In this document: positions 10,389-19,444 of the stretch, one piece after another | How the letters are laid out: each line of letters starts with the position of its first letter | How positions within the stretch are numbered: position 1 is the first letter of the stretch | Assembly (NCBI GenBank): GCA_001600635.1 | Contig: BCKL01000021.1 | Location: 479,412-500,099, forward strand | Length of the DNA: 20,688 bases | Reading direction: 5' to 3' | From: Leucosporidium creatinivorum | Taxonomy: Eukaryota > Basidiomycota > Microbotryomycetes > Leucosporidiales > Leucosporidiaceae | Notes under the pieces: generated by a model | The model's input: the letters and a program-made list of their open reading frames with translations, nothing else | Database searches by the model: none | Told to the model about the DNA's origin: nothing | Made by a program: the position numbers and the translations under genes

Positions 10389-10745
10389 ACACTAGAAATG
10401 AAGAAGGCTGGCGAAGTCGGGAGAGGCGACGAGCGCGACGAGGTGATGGCAGAAGCGGAAGAGCGGAGGCGAGGGTCGAGCGTCTGTTGTCGCTCTTTCC
10501 GGCTGCCTTCGCAGGTTGCTGAAGCTCTGAAGAAACTCGCAGCTATGACAGTAAGAGGGAAATCGAACGCTATCTGTAGTCTCGGACATAGCGCGAGAGC
10601 GAACGCCGAACAGAGTCGTCTTGCTCTCGATCTCGGGCATGCTCTACGGCACTGAGGGACTGCTTTTTGCACTGCACAAAGACTCTAGCGATACATGGTG
10701 CTGCCGTACTGCTTCCACCGACTTTCCAATTTCTCTCCCCGCCGG
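10389..10745 (-). promoter_or_regulatory. Upstream region of the 8400-10388 gene
   Basis: This stretch separates two genes on the minus strand and should hold the promoter and leader of the left one and the 3' end of the right one. The open frames at 10398-10655 (+) and 10376-10672 (-) are GC-rich, Arg/Ala-rich and resemble no family I know, so no gene is called. No clear core promoter element was found. Confidence 0.4.
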
Positions 10746-10809
10746 CTGCAGAAGATCGCCGAAGTCAGCTTCCAGTCTGTGTACTTTGAGCTTGCACAGC
10801 AATACTCAC
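10746..10809 (-). other. 3'UTR intron of the 10822-12693 gene
   Basis: On the minus strand a 64-nt segment runs GTGAGT ... AAGCTGACTT ... TTCTGCAG. It begins 12 nt after the stop codon, like the 3'UTR introns of the two plus-strand genes to the left. Predicted from motifs only. Confidence 0.6.
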
Positions 10810-10821
10810 CTCAGTCCACAC

Positions 10822-12693
10822 TCATCCCCTTCTGAAGAACTCGCTACATCTCGCAGCTAGCAACGCCTCCGCCTCGGACTGTGGCGCCGAGTATCGCTCG
10901 AGCCTCGACCAATCCTCCTGACTCCATCCCTGCACCTCGCCGGGTCGCTTGAAGTCGGTGGTTTCGTAAAGTCTTGGTACTTGTAGATGAGCAATGCTTC
11001 CGGTAGCTTGACGCTGGACGAGGGGATCGTTCGGAGAAGAGATAGAGTCGGGCGCCAAGGTTGCCGAGGTGGAGGGATGAGGGTGGCTGGTGTAGCAAGG
11101 CGTGAGGAACGATCCGGAGGAGGTGTAGGTCGAGGAAGCAGGTTGATGGATCATGTCTTCAGGAGGGCTGGCAAAGATCGGTGGGAAGGTTGAGGTCGAC
11201 GGTTCGGGGGCACCGAGCTGGAGCGGCGGGATCCACCAGTCGGAAGCCGGAGTGATGGGAGCTCTTTGGGACTTGAGGTCTAGGTAGGGTTTGATCAGTA
11301 TAAGATCTGGTAGTCTAAGAAGACTGAAGCCGAAGACACACCTCCAGCCGACGACAAAGTTCTCCCATCGAGCTCGACCTTCGGCGGCTCGCGTTCGACG
11401 ACCGTGGCCGCCTGCATCTCGACATCAGTCTTTCCCTCAACCCAGCCGTACAGTCTCCCCAAAGCAAGCCACTCGTCTTTGCCCATGGACTGCTTCTCCG
11501 CCTGTCCCGCTCCTTCCGCTTCCAGACTCGGCTCGGCGGTGGTCGAAGGCTCGGTCGTCGTTTGGTTTGCGAGACAGGGCACGTCGAGCGCCAAAGGAGC
11601 GAAAGTGAAACTGGAGTAAACGTGGTCGGCTTGGGAGTTGTAGGCCTGATCTAGCAAGACGGTGGGGTTGAGCGAGTTGAAGGGCGACTCGGTGGGAGAA
11701 GTTGAGGGAGCGAGATCGGGCGAGGCGCTGCTGGACGACGGTGTAGAGCCCTTTACTTCTTCGGTAGTGGTGGAGGGCACAGGGGCAGGCGTGGTCGAGG
11801 TGTCGAAGACAGAAGGACTTGCCGACTCAATTCGGCGGTCGACTCCGAGCTTCGGTTTGCTTCTCTTAGAGCTCGACTTCTTTGGAAGACGAGCAACGCC
11901 TGTGATGTAGTCGGGCTAGTGAGCGAACGACGCTGAGCTAGGACACACGCAGAGCTCACCTTTCAACCCTCGATTCGCCTCCCTCTCGACCAAGCCCCGC
12001 CTCTTAGCCATCTCGTACTCATACTTCCTCTGCACCGCCTTCTCGGTTCTGTTGACCCCCAGATCCGCCGCGATGGTCTTCCAAGCGACCTTGCTGATCG
12101 CTCCGGCCGTCGCCTTCTGATTCTCGGCGAGCGAAAGGAGCAGCTCGATGTCGGCCGAGGACCACGACTTGCCGTCGAGGTTGCCACGAGAACCCTTGGA
12201 CGCCTTGGATTTGCTCTTCGGATTGTTGGAGGATCTGAACGTGATGTCGAAGGGAGAAGGTCGAGTGACGGACACCGGTGCGCTGGTCGAGTCGGGTTCG
12301 GAGGGAATGAAGAGGCTGGAGGAGGCGGCGAGGACGATGGAACTGGTTGTGTTGAACATGGATGAGCGGGAGTGCTCTGTAGGCGAGTACAAGTTGAGTC
12401 AGCTCGTCATTCGACTGTTGATCTCGCTGCAGCTGGGACGCACTCAGCTCCGTCGGTCTGCCCTCTTCCAGCGCCTGCAGCTTCGGCGCAAGCAGCGATC
12501 CTCTCTTCTGCGACGAGAGTTTCGTCCGGTGCTGTACCGGTAGCGCAAAGTCCGAAGGCGGTCGAGCATCGACCTCTGAGGCTGAGGTTGGGGCGGCAGG
12601 CTGAGCTGTGGTGAAGGGGAAAGGACAAGGGGGGGCGACGTGCTCTACTGAGACTACTCCTAGGCGTAGTTTGACGACAAGGCCTTCCGCCAT
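10822..12693 (-). CDS. Single-repeat Myb-like DNA-binding protein
   Basis: Putative nuclear transcription factor, 560 aa. Exons in coding order: 12693-12444, 12376-11960, 11899-11342, 11279-10822; all introns are phase 1. One Myb-like unit at about residues 153-210 (KSWSSADIELLLSLA, W155, W182; VAWKTIAADLGVNRT, then AVQRKYEYEMAKRRG) lies wholly in exon 2. The third aromatic position is Tyr202 instead of Trp, as in several Myb-like families. A Ser/Lys-rich basic stretch (137-147) precedes it and KKSSSKRSKPK follows. The rest is Ser/Thr/Pro-rich, ending in WSQEDWSRLERY and a charged tail. Intron 1 uses GTGCGT with GCTGAC. Intron 3 is less typical (GTGTGT donor, CTAG acceptor). The start is the first ATG of the open frame (MAEGLVV). 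The N-terminal 80 residues have no recognised domain. Confidence 0.75.
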
Positions 12694-13090
12694 CCCGTAG
12701 CTCCTTGAGAAGCGAGCTGTGATGGTTAAGCAAGAGGAGCAGCGCAAGGCGAGAGCGAGAGGAGGCAAGGTCCAAGCTCGGCGCGGGGAAATCGAAGTTG
12801 GGAAGGAAAAGGGGCAGGCTGCAAGCCATCAAGAGAGGCGAGAGAGGTATCGTGCAGTATTCTAACGAGGTCTCGAGCCCTCTAAGCCACCTTGCAGAGC
12901 GGCGAGAGTAAGGCTCGGCGTTCGCCCCTGCATGCTATCTCTCGAGCGAGATGGGAACAAACAGAATCTTTTCAGTCGGCAGTCACAAGGTCAAACTAGA
13001 GAGCAAAGGGGGTATCCTATCAAACAAGCAACTCCGTCCGTTCTTCACCAAGCAACCAAGCAAGCGATCCCTCGTCCGAGCAAGTCCGCC
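12694..13090 (-). promoter_or_regulatory. Upstream region of the single-repeat Myb gene / 3' end of the Myb-C2H2 gene
   Basis: This is 397 bp between tandem minus-strand genes. The right part (about 12940-13080) is richer in A/T and holds the likely 3' end of the Myb-C2H2 transcript. The left part is the promoter/leader of the gene starting at 12693. GCTCGGCG occurs at 12913. Nothing else can be supported. Confidence 0.4.
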
Positions 13091-16000
13091 TCAAACCCTC
13101 GTCCTCTCATAGCTTCCATCAGCCTCTGCGCCCTCGACAAGCGGCACCTCAATATCCCCCCCACCAACCGCGATATCGCCGTCCTGGACGACCCTCTGCT
13201 TCTTCTGCTGCTCCTGGCTCTGCTCGGCGTTATCCTCCTCCCTCGCCCTCTTGCCTGCGCTTCCTCCCACCTCCAGATCGCCAACGGGAGCGGGAGGAGG
13301 AGGAGGAACGAACTGCAAGCTCGACGGGACGGGCAAAGTGTCGTCCCCATCCGTCTGCTTGGCCTCGGCGAGCGCGGTGGCTTCCATCGCTTGGAGCTGC
13401 TTGAGGAAGTCGTTCTCGTTGAAGTGGGCTTGCGCCTCGGCGGTGGAAGGGGCCGCAGCGTCAGAAGCGTCTCCCTCGGCGGCGGAAGGGTCGCGAGCGG
13501 GAAGGTTGTCGCCGGCGGTGAGGGCGGGGTCGAGGTTCTCGGCGAGCTCCTCGGCTCCAGCGTTGGATCCTCCCTCTCCCGAAGCATCGTCTCCCTCTCC
13601 TCCTTCGCCATCCTCTCCCTCCTCGCTCGCCGCCTTGGCCGCCTTGCCCTTGCGAGTCTTGGTCGAGCCGCGACGAGCTGGAGCGCCGGCAGCGGGCTTC
13701 TTCTTGGCGGGGAGTTCCTTCTCCTCGATCGGCTCGTAGCGGTGGGTCGTGCCATCCTCGAGAGGCTCGTCGAGCTTGACGGCGCGTTGCGCGTGGACCA
13801 TGGCCATCTGAGGGAGAGGAAGTGAAAGGTCAGCGAGGTGCGCTCGGAGAAAAGGAAAGGCTACGTACGTGCTGTTGGAGGTTGTCCTTGCGCGAGAACG
13901 ACTTGGTGCAGCCCGTCATTTGGCAAGGGAAGGCTGGTGGAGGGAGCGAGGGGAGAGTCAGCTTCACCACTCCTACAAAATCCCTCGCGCCTCGTAGCCG
14001 TCGACCTCGAAGCAAGAATGGGAAAGCGAAAGAAGGAAGCCGACTCACGCTTCGATCCCATATGCACGCTCCTATAATGCCTCTTGAGATGCTCGCTCCT
14101 CTTGAACGCGGCGCTACAGTTCTCGGCGGGGCAGGTGTGCACCTTCTTAGCCTTGCCCGAGGGGGAGAAGAGCTTGCCCTTGAGCTCTTCTTCGGCGAGG
14201 GTGCGACGACCGCGGATGACGGAGGTGGGAGTGAAGGGGATGGGAGGTTTGGCGACGAGGGCTGAGGCGGGGAGGAAGACGGGGGATTCGCCGGCGCCTG
14301 TGGTCGTGTGCGAAGTAGGAGAGGATGTGGTGTAAGCTTCGGTGTGGAGGAAAGAAGCCGAAAAGAGCGAAAGGTTGACGCACGAGTGAAGGTGTGCTTG
14401 CCCTTGACGCCGGGAGCCTTGGGACGGATGCGAGAAGCGGCCGTCTTCTTGGGCTTGGGAGCAGGTCCTTTGGCGTCCTCGTCCCAGTCGGCATCGCCTG
14501 TAGTGAGCGGACCGGAGCCAGTCGAGGTCAGCGTGTGTCTCTGTCGGCATCTGATGGCTCGAGGTTCTCGGCGCCGAAGCTCGGAAGCGAACTCACCCTC
14601 AGCCTCATCATCGTCCTCAATCTCGAAATCATCGTCTCCCTCGACCGCCTCTCCACCCTCAACCTGCAAATCGCCCTCAACTCCAGCTTCTCCCTCCACC
14701 AAGAACTCCTCCTCCTCTTCCTCCTCCTCCTCGGCCGGCTTATGATGGGTGTTCCACCTCTGCCTGCACGCCCTCCACGTCCTGTTGTGTCCCACATCCG
14801 TCGCGATGGATTGCCATGCCGCTTCCGTCTCGCCACCGTGCTTGGCGTAGGCAACCTTGAGCGCCTCGTCGTCCTCGCCTGCCCAGCGGCGGAGAGGGCC
14901 GCGAGTGACTTTCTCGACGGGCTCGGGGGAGGAGGCCTCTTCGGGTTCGGAGTCGGAGGAGGCGGCTGTTGTGAAGCAGCGGTTAGCGATGAGCGAGATG
15001 AAGAGGGAGCGAGTGACGAACCCTCTTTGTAGATCATGCCTCGGGGGACCTTGCCGTTCGGTTCGACGCGCTTGATGCCTGCAGGGGAGCAGCAAAGTCA
15101 GCACAGAGCTCGGAAACGGCGCCGAGACGGCTGAACTTACCACGGTGCAAGTCGGAAAGATGGTTATACCATCTCTGACCACAGACCTGGCTCCTCTTGC
15201 CGAGCTTCTCTCCAATCTGGCTCCAGTTCAAAGGCGGATCCTCCTTGACGGCCTCGAGAAGCTTCTCATCCTCCTCCTGCGTCCAGCGACTCCCACCAGA
15301 TCTAGCGCTCGACTCGCGACGCGGGGGCGCCTGACCCTGTTGCTGCTGATTGTGCTGGTTGGCGACTTGAGCGAGCAGAGCAGCTGCACCACGATCATCA
15401 TCGTCGGGGACGTAGTCGTCGTCTCCTCCGCGATGAGGGGGCGAGTGCTGGTGGTGGTACCCTTGAGGTGGGAATTGAGCGCGAGGGGCGTAGGCCGAAA
15501 GAGCGGGCTGCTGCTGAGGGAGCGCCGGCTGGGGAACGCTCAAGTTCAAAAGGTGGTGTGCAGGAGAGTTGGCGGTGAGACGAGGGTCGAATTGGTGAGC
15601 GCCGAGAGGAGGAGGACCGCCGCTGCCGCCTGCGCCGAGTTGACCGAGGCCGGGAGGAGGAGGAGGGCGGGGCGCGCCGTAGGGCGAGGGCGATCCGTAG
15701 TGAGGGATGGGTCCTACTGTTGAGGTGTACAGGTGAGCTGTGATCCTACAGAGAAGTACTCTGCGCAACGCCTCACCTCCGAACTGCTTTTGCTGCTGAG
15801 AAGGGCCGACTTGGAATGGAGCGGGCTGTTGCTGTTGGAGGTGAGGCGGATGAGGGAGGCCGTAGGGAACGAACGGCTGCTGCTGCTGCTGTTGCTGTTG
15901 AGGCGGTTGCTGTTGACCATACTGGTACACGGGAATATCATGCTGTGGCCCAGGGAATCCTGTAGGACAGCAGAACCAAGCTTAGCGAGCGCTACCAAAC

Positions 16001-16102
16001 AAACGAGACGGGATCAGGCCCCTCTCTCTGTGGAGCTGTAAGGGACTCACCTGGGGGAAGGAGCTGCTGTCCAGGGGGTCGATTCGACTGTCCTTGATCC
16101 AT
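13091..16102 (-). CDS. Myb-C2H2 fusion transcription factor
   Basis: Predicted nuclear factor of 793 aa with two kinds of DNA-binding domain. Exons in coding order: 16102-16051, 15959-15777, 15716-15141, 15078-15022, 14965-14597, 14497-14384, 14297-14049, 13933-13869, 13807-13091. The N-terminus is Gln/Pro-rich with an 8-Gln run. Myb repeat 1 (221-266) has the classic W223-W243-W261 spacing (SRWTQEEDEKLL, QRWYNHL). Repeat 2 (315-362) has W317, W340, W360. A 9-Glu run and acidic region follow. Two C2H2 fingers are at 506-529 and 537-560, both C-x4-C-x12-H-x4-H, linked by MGSKPFPC; the helices KRSEHLKRH and SRKDNLQQH resemble Msn2/4-type fingers. The tail is acidic, then hydrophilic. Repeats and fingers lie in separate exons, and the last intron falls right after the first His of finger 2. 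Two junctions are weak: the GTTCGT donor at 15021, and the intron-6 acceptor, for which AAG at 14337 is an alternative. Confidence 0.85.
14706..14732 (-). repeat. GAG/GAA codon run (9 Glu) in the Myb-C2H2 gene
   Basis: Nine consecutive Glu codons, eight GAG and one GAA, read as CTC/TTC on the plus strand. They lie just after Myb repeat 2 and start an acidic region. Such a run may vary in length between strains. Confidence 0.9.
15877..15900 (-). repeat. CAG/CAA codon run (8 Gln) in the Myb-C2H2 gene
   Basis: Eight Gln codons in a row, ending with five CAG, within a wider Gln/Pro-rich N-terminus typical of transcriptional activation regions. It is a candidate length-variable microsatellite. 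Confidence 0.9.
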
Positions 16103-16529
16103 TTTACTGCTGTAGCCGAGTAGCGGAAGCTGACAGGGGGGTGTGGCAGGAAGGAGAGGAGGCACTCGCCAAACCCTGACTCGCCACCTCAAGACTTCGG
16201 CTGGGAGCCGGACCAAGCTGCTTGGGTGTATCTCACTACAGCTTCTGCTCCTCTAGCCTGTTCTGCTCAACTACAGCTTCAGTCTCTTGCTCCTGGCGCC
16301 CCTCGGTCAGCTCCAGGTGCCTTCTCCCCTTCCACCGGCCGATAGCGAGTGCGGTGCGATTCTCTTCCCCTTCTTTCGCTCAATCTGTAGTCGAGTACAG
16401 CGCTCCAAATCGCACTTTTGCTTCATAAAGTATCAATGCATAACTCTAGTGCTTCGAGATGTCTATAGCGCTCATTCTATCCCATTCGTCGCCCCTCTTT
16501 GTCCTCCCTTCCTGCTCGGCGAAGCCTCT
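16103..16529. promoter_or_regulatory. Promoter of the Myb-C2H2 gene and 3' end of GAL7 copy B
   Basis: The two minus-strand genes are 427 bp apart. The right half, about 16400-16490, is AT-richer and probably carries the GAL7-B polyadenylation region. The left half should be the Myb-C2H2 promoter and leader. This sequence is unrelated to the 3' flank of GAL7 copy A, so it marks the inner end of the repeat. GCTCGGCG lies at 16514. Confidence 0.45.
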
Positions 16530-19031
16530 CTACTTCTTCTTGTAGTGCACATCATCGCACTCCCTCAACCGCTTAGCCGCCTGCTCGGGCGTGATGTCCC
16601 TCTGCGTTTCGGCGAACAGCTCGAACCTGTGTCGAAGGAGGTCGTCAGCTCCTCGTTCTCCGCCTCGTTCGCCGAGCAGCAAGGCGAGATAATGCAAGAC
16701 GCCGAGCACTCACCCAACCAAGAACTTCTTGACGGTCGAGCTCCTCAACAAGGGAGGGTAGAAGCCGACGTGCAGCTGAGCGTAAGCTGCCCAATCGTCT
16801 GCAGCCTCGGCGGTCGGAGGACGGTGCACGGGAGCTTGGTACACGCCCATCGAGTAGCCGAAGGAGCATTCGAAGCTGTGGAGAGATCGGTGCAGCGTCA
16901 GTGAGCTGGCAGAAGGGAAGAGAAGAGAGCCAAACGCACAGATTGTCCATTCGGCGGGAGATGGCGCCGAGGGTGGCCGCAAGGTCCTTGGCCTCCTCCT
17001 CGGTCAGAGCAGCGAGGGAGGGGACGTGGCGTCTGTTCCAAGCGACGAGGCGTCAGCTTCTCCTTCTACCTCTGAGTAAGCGAGACGATCGAGACTCACT
17101 GGAACGGGATGACCATCGTCTCGAAAGGCCAGCTCGCCCAGAATGGCACGACGGCGACAAAGTGCTTGCCCACGAGCACGACCCTCGAGTCTTTATCTCC
17201 GTTGTGATGCTTGGCGAGCTCGGAAGCGGCGTAGTTGAGCAGGAGGGAGGGCTTGCCGTTGGCTCTGAGTGAGAGCCGGAGAGTGTCAGCGCCGAAATTG
17301 AGGAGGAAAGGAGGGGAGAGAGCGTACAGAAGGGGAGCGTTAGGGATCGGAGACTGCGAGAGGGCGTAGTCGCGCTGGGATTGGAGGATCGTGGCGGGAC
17401 GGGNGGGGNTGTAGGAAAGCGACCAGGCCTGTTCGAGGGANCGAGCGGAGAGTCAGCTGCCGTACTTTGGACAGCGGAGAGCAAAAAGTGCACCTGTCCG
17501 TGAGGATGAGGGTTCGAGCAGCCCATCATCGAGCCCTTGTTTTCGAAGCTACGTTGCGCGAAGGTGGGGTCAGCCTGCGCCGAGCAGCGAGTGAGTCGAG
17601 GCAGCTTACATCTGAATGTACTTGAGCCACGGGTGCTCGATCGAGACATCGACATAAAGCTTGGTCCTGCACGAGACTCGACATCAGCTCCTGCTTCGCC
17701 GTCGACCTCTCCCGAACTCACCAAGTCCTGACAACTCCCTCAATTTCCTCATTGCTCATCTCCGCCACAGTCAAGTCATGCCTCGGGGAGAAGCAGATGA
17801 CATAGCACTTTCCCCTCGCCGGTTCTTGCTGGAAGAGCGAGTTGACGGCGTCTCCTTGCGCCGAGGGGGCCGGAGGGAGCACCGAGGTCTCAACGAGGGC
17901 CGCAAAGTCGTTCTGGTGTGGCGCAGAATGCTCATCAGCGGAAGCTCGGGAAGGTGAGGGATGGGAATGACTCACATCGAACACAAACGTCCCCTCGTAC
18001 TGCTCAGTCTTGATTCCTCCAGCTCGCTCGTTGCCCGGGCAGAGATAGCATTTCTCGTCGTAGGCCGGTCGGGCGTCCAGTTGAGGAGGTTCGACCGCTC
18101 CTTGCCACGGTCGCTTGGTGCGGTGAGCTGTTGTGCAGGGTGGAAGGATGGGAGGTGGAGGGTTTCGGCGGAGAAGAGGGGGAAGGGTAGAGAGGAAGGA
18201 ATCACAGAAAGAAGATGACGGAGGAGTCAGCACGGTTCATCATCACCAGGGGTCGAGGAGTAAGCACCGGACTGGCGAAAAAGCGATCGCCATCGCCGAC
18301 GGACCCCCCTCCAGAGCCATCTCAGCCTCCGCCGAGCAGCAAGGTCGACCGAAGATGATCGCCGAGAAAGCAGGCTGGCCTGTCTCGAAGCGAGTAGCAA
18401 CCACAGCAGTGCGAACCGCAGCCCACTCGTTTGGTCAGGACGCCTGTTGATCCTCTGCAGCATGGGAGGAGTGCGCGAAGATGAGGCTGGAGTGAACTCG
18501 CCGAAGACAGCTCTCCGCCCTTGCTGAGAGCAAGAGAAGATGGACCGTAGTCTGCAGCCTCCCCTGTACCTCCCCTCGACCACCCAGCTGCCTTCACTAC
18601 AGCGTTCGACCGGCTAGAACACGCGCCGGACTCCAGAGAAGTGAATTTGTGGCTCTGCAGGCGAGTGCACTGCTGATAGAGCTACAGCAGAGCACGGAGA
18701 AGATCATCGGGGTACAAGCTGCCACCCTACCGCAGCAGACGACCCCGCCGAGCTGCTCGCTAGCAGAACAATGGGCGCCGTCTCGAGCCGGATGAGCCGC
18801 TCTTCTGCACCTCTGTAGCCTCTTCTGCTATGCCTGTGTAGCTCAATCCCTCCGCATCACTCTCGCGCTGCTTCGCTGCAAGTCAGAGCCCTCCCTATCC
18901 CTTCCTTGAACCGCTACAACCCATCTTAGCGCGGCGCATCACTCACGAGAGCAGAGGACCCATTCCTGTGTAAGAGGGTTGAATCGTCGGTGCGAGTGCG
19001 ACGAAGGATCAAAGGGTACAGCTTCAGCCAT
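16530..19031 (-). CDS. GAL7: Galactose-1-phosphate uridylyltransferase, copy B
   Basis: Second, inverted GAL7 copy, 385 aa. Exons in coding order: 19031-18947, 18127-17976, 17912-17722, 17666-17610, 17548-17494, 17428-17328, 17264-17100, 17032-16940, 16875-16714, 16626-16530. It encodes the same protein as copy A, including CYLC (55-58) and HPHGQ (176-180), up to the last residues: it ends YKKK, two residues shorter. The three exonic substitutions in the last exon (opposite 2629, 2635 and 2653) are all silent, and the other two lie in intron 9, so both copies look functional or very recently so. N bases at 17404 and 17409 fall in exon 6 and a third (17441) in intron 5. It is divergent from the Myb-like gene starting at 19445, so the two may share a promoter region. 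Confidence 0.93.
18128..18946 (-). other. Long first intron of GAL7 copy B (819 nt)
   Basis: Mirror of the copy A intron with no difference found by reading. Such identity over long noncoding DNA is unexpected unless the duplication or homogenisation is very recent or the assembly has reused one sequence. Confidence 0.8.
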
Positions 19032-19444
19032 TTGTTGGAAAGCTGTAGGCGATTCGAGTGTCGACCGTGTGAGATGAAGCGGAGGGAAAGTGAGCGAGGG
19101 TGCCGAAAGGGGGAAGGGGGGTCTAGCTCAGTTGGGCGATTCTGTAGGTAGGTGCGCCAGACGTGGAGATTGAAAGCTACCGATTCATCTGGAGCTGTAT
19201 GAGAAGCTCGCAATGAGCACAGTAAGGGGAAAGGGCCCCACCTGCTCGGCGCCGAGCTGGCGAGCCAGGAGGACCGGCGAAGGAGGTCTAGTGGTTCAGC
19301 AAAGGCAGGAAAGTGCAGATCTAGTTACCAGTAGTCACTGAAAGGCATTCACATTCTGCACCCCACTCGAACCGTCTGGCTTCTCGACCTTCACCGCTCC
19401 GCTCCTCTTTCTTGTCACCTCGTTTCGCGCTTCTCGACTTCGTC
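19032..19444. promoter_or_regulatory. Divergent promoter between GAL7-B and the three-repeat Myb-like gene
   Basis: This is 413 bp between two divergent start codons. The left 193 bp belong to repeat arm B and are shared with GAL7-A; the right 220 bp are unique in the window. No Gal4-type CGG-N11-CCG site was seen. The part at 19290-19370 is less GC-rich and a pyrimidine-rich leader (19380-19440) precedes the Myb ATG. Confidence 0.5.
19244..19257. repeat. Perfect 14-bp palindrome GCTCGGCGCCGAGC
   Basis: This short palindrome is its own reverse complement and consists of two head-to-head GCTCGGCG-type half sites. It lies 19 bp outside the last visible base of arm B, inside the divergent promoter. 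It may bind a dimeric factor. Confidence 0.85.

Larger units (their letters stand above)
16530..19224 (-). repeat. Right arm (B) of the large inverted repeat
   Basis: Mirror of arm A about a fixed sum of 19225. Its outermost visible match is base 19224, opposite base 1 of the window, so the true outer end of the homology is not known. Its inner end is the GAL7-B stop codon. Sequence to the right of 19224 has no partner in this window. Confidence 0.95.

Noticed and set aside
10398-10655. 85-codon plus-strand open frame upstream of the 8400-10388 gene
   Set aside because: Lies in the likely promoter/leader of the minus-strand gene, has low-complexity composition and no family match by eye.
2702-16529. 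A classical basidiomycete mating-type (HD or pheromone/receptor) locus between the repeats
   Set aside because: No homeodomain signature (WFxNxR), no seven-helix receptor and no CAAX pheromone precursor was seen; the genes are TEA and Myb types.
17510-17525. GGTTCGAGC resembling a tRNA T-loop
   Set aside because: It lies in GAL7 exon 5 around the CSNPHPH codons, and no acceptor stem or anticodon arm is nearby.
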